Shown here: piece by piece, positions 62,428-64,000 of the stretch | Layout: the number at the start of each line of letters is the position of its first letter | Numbering within the stretch: the stretch's first letter is position 1 | Assembly: GCA_964247695.1 (NCBI GenBank) | Contig: CAXTVI010000021.1 | Location: 1 to 64,000, forward strand | DNA from: Lichenicoccus sp964247695 | GTDB lineage: Bacteria; Pseudomonadota; Alphaproteobacteria; Acetobacterales; Acetobacteraceae | Direction: 5' to 3' | DNA: 64,000 nt | The notes under the pieces: generated by a model | Databases searched by the model: none | What the model was told of the DNA's origin: nothing | The model's input: only the letters and a program-made list of their open reading frames with translations | Program-made: the position numbers and the translations under genes

Positions 62428-62484
62428 GTATCAAACGACAGGCAAAGCTGACACAAGCCTGCTGCTGCAAAGGGGTGGCGTCCG

Positions 62485-63360
62485 ATGGACATCCTGATCC
62501 GGATCGAGCGTGTGCTGGAAGCGGCGCTCTCACGCAGCGACCAGCCGGACGGTCCGCCGCTGCTGGCCGAGGCGGTGCGCCATGCGGTGTTCCCAGGCGG
62601 CGCCCGTGTCCGTCCCCGGCTGTGCCTGTCGGTGGCGCTGGCCTGCGGCGCGGACGCGCGCGCGGCCGAGATTGCCGAAGTCGCGGGGGCGGCGATCGAG
62701 TTGCTGCATTGCGCCTCCCTGGTGCATGACGACCTTCCCTGCTTCGACAACGCGCCGACGCGGCGCGGGCTGCCTTCGGTGCATCGCGCGTTCGGCGAGC
62801 CGCTTGCGGTGCTGGCGGGAGACGCCCTGATCGTGCTCGCCTTCGAGACGCTGGCACTCAGCATCAAGCGTTCGGCCCTGCTGGGACCGCTGACGGCGCT
62901 GGTCGCGCGTGCCGCGGGGTCGCCGCATGGCCTGGTTGCCGGGCAGGCGTGGGAATGCGAGAGCCAGGTGGTGCTGGCGACCTACCAGCGCGCCAAGACC
63001 GCCTCGCTGTTCGCCTGCGCCACCCAGGCCGGCGCCATCGCCGCCGGCGCCGATCCGGCGCAGTGGCGCGCCCTTGGCGACTGCCTCGGCGAAGCCTACC
63101 AGGTTGCCGACGACATCAATGACAGCGTCGGCGATGCCGCGATCCTCGGCAAGCCGTGCGGCCAGGATCTCGCCCTCGGACGGCCGAGTGCGGTACTGCG
63201 GCACGGGCTCGACGGCGCGCACGACCACCTCGACCGGCTGGTCGCGGCCTCCGTCGCGGCGATCCCGGACTGTCCGGGCGCCTCGATGCTGACCGTGCTG
63301 ATCCGGCGCGAGTTGCGGCGCCTGCTGCTTCCCACGCTGGCCGCATCCCAGGCGGCCTGA
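62485..63360 (+). CDS. crtE: Geranylgeranyl diphosphate synthase
   Basis: Makes the C20 precursor for carotenoids and the bacteriochlorophyll tail. The 291-residue polyprenyl synthase has the first aspartate motif HDDLPCFDNAPTRRG, the GQAWE region and the second motif YQVADDINDSVGD (DD followed by D). ATG 62485 starts MDILIRIERVL. Precedes crtF by 14 bases. Confidence 0.95.
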   Translation: MDILIRIERVLEAALSRSDQPDGPPLLAEAVRHAVFPGGARVRPRLCLSVALACGADARAAEIAEVAGAAIELLHCASLVHDDLPCFDNAPTRRGLPSVHRAFGEPLAVLAGDALIVLAFETLALSIKRSALLGPLTALVARAAGSPHGLVAGQAWECESQVVLATYQRAKTASLFACATQAGAIAAGADPAQWRALGDCLGEAYQVADDINDSVGDAAILGKPCGQDLALGRPSAVLRHGLDGAHDHLDRLVAASVAAIPDCPGASMLTVLIRRELRRLLLPTLAASQAA

Positions 63361-63374
63361 CCCCAAGCCGCGAT

Positions 63375-64000
63375 TTGCTGTCCTCCCTCGTCGACCGGCT
63401 GCAGAGCAGCCCGCGCTTCCGCGCGCTCGCCGGCGCCTTTCCGCTGTCGCGGCCGATCGCGCGGCGGCGGGCGCGGGCGGTGTTCGACCTCACCGCCGGC
63501 TTCGTCTATTCGCAGGTCCTGCTGGCCTGCGTGCAGCTCGACCTGCCGCGCATCCTGCTGCAGGGAGCGGCCACGCCCGACGCGCTGGCGGTGCGTCTCG
63601 CCTTGTCGCCCGACGCCACGACACGGCTGTTGAACGCCGCGACCGCCCTGCGTATCGCCAGGCGCCGCCGTGACGGACGCTACGGGCTGGGGCGTGCCGG
63701 CGCGGCGCTCGTCGACAATCCCGGCGTGAACGCGATGATCGCGCACCACCGGCTGCTGTACGACGATCTGCGCGATCCGGTGGCACTGCTGCGCGGCGAG
63801 AGCGGCGCGACGCGGCTCGCCCGCTACTGGCCCTACGCAGGACATGGAGCGCCACCCGATGCAACCGAGGCTGCCGCCTATTCGGCGCTGATGGCGGCGT
63901 CGCAGGCGATGGTCGCCGAGCAGGCGCTCGCCGCCTACGACGTGCGCCGCCACCGCGTGCTGCTCGACGTCGGCGGCGGCGATGGCAGCTTCCTGGCGGC
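63375..64000 (+). CDS. crtF: Demethylspheroidene O-methyltransferase, 3' end outside window
   Basis: SAM-dependent carotenoid O-methyltransferase adding the methoxy group of spheroidene-type carotenoids. The partial product has FPLSRPIARRRARAVFDLTAGFVYSQVLLACV, which is the family N-terminal domain, and the SAM motif LLDVGGGDGSFLAA at the window edge. No ATG or GTG is present near the start; TTG at 63375 (MLSSLVDRL) is the best candidate, 14 bases after crtE. Confidence 0.9.
   Translation, partial: MLSSLVDRLQSSPRFRALAGAFPLSRPIARRRARAVFDLTAGFVYSQVLLACVQLDLPRILLQGAATPDALAVRLALSPDATTRLLNAATALRIARRRRDGRYGLGRAGAALVDNPGVNAMIAHHRLLYDDLRDPVALLRGESGATRLARYWPYAGHGAPPDATEAAAYSALMAASQAMVAEQALAAYDVRRHRVLLDVGGGDGSFLA

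Noticed and set aside
1..64000. CRISPR array, insertion sequence or rRNA operon
   Set aside because: None seen: repeats found are short adjacent tandems, and there is no transposase or rRNA-like sequence.

Overview
The window is high-GC alphaproteobacterial DNA dominated by a photosynthesis gene cluster (about 28.9-64 kb, running off the right edge). Gene content (bchFNBHLM-lhaA-puhABC-acsF-puhE-hemA-bchIDO, aerR-ppsR-bchG-bchP, crtCDEF) is that of a purple bacterium or aerobic anoxygenic phototroph making bacteriochlorophyll a and spheroidene/spirilloxanthin-type carotenoids. High GC, the style of the flanking genes and the gene order suggest Rhodospirillales, possibly Acetobacteraceae; this is an inference, since no rRNA or other marker is present. 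The oxygen-dependent cyclase AcsF is present and no bchE is seen. The puf operon, bchCXYZ and stand-alone crtI/crtB are not in this window.

Layout. 1-9.5 kb: lnt, an XRE regulator, a CX5R phosphatase, sdhCDAB, asd, and a divergent regulator/SDR pair with a 27-bp palindrome between them. 9.5-15 kb: an amino acid permease divergent from putA, with three GTTGCA-type PutA operator motifs between them. 15.2-22.8 kb: a tightly coupled sugar-nucleotide/glycosyltransferase operon (SDR epimerase, a glycosidase-epimerase fusion, a GT4 enzyme and three CgeB-like glycosyltransferases). 22.7-28.8 kb: redox and accessory metabolism (DUF1348, SDR, GST, LLM monooxygenase, TetR, aldo/keto reductase, formate/nitrite-type channel). 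28.9-31.3 kb: a single gene encoding a phytoene desaturase fused to a phytoene synthase.

32-58.6 kb: the photosynthesis core. A leftward operon aerR-ppsR-bchG-bchP-tspO-hemC and a rightward run bchF through bchO diverge from a 200-bp region that holds a perfect TGT-N12-ACA PpsR site. Nearly all genes in both operons overlap by a few bases. The rightward run takes tetrapyrrole precursor supply (hemA), Mg chelation (bchI/D/H), methylation (bchM), cyclisation (acsF), protochlorophyllide reduction (bchN/B/L), 3-vinyl hydration (bchF) and reaction-centre H subunit assembly (puhA/B/C/E). The leftward run adds esterification and phytyl reduction (bchG, bchP), regulation (aerR, ppsR, tspO) and an early tetrapyrrole enzyme (hemC). 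PuhE is fused in frame to a CobW-type metallochaperone GTPase with a 17-histidine loop.

58.9-60 kb is a decayed insert between the bch and crt blocks (frameshifted VOC gene, small ORF, chemotaxis-receptor scrap). 60-64 kb holds crtC and crtD (leftward) and crtE and crtF (rightward), again divergent across a perfect PpsR site. The most interesting items are the PuhE-CobW fusion, the CrtI-CrtB fusion, a chain of overlapping mini-ORFs before the LLM monooxygenase, and the lack of an ordinary start codon for crtC.
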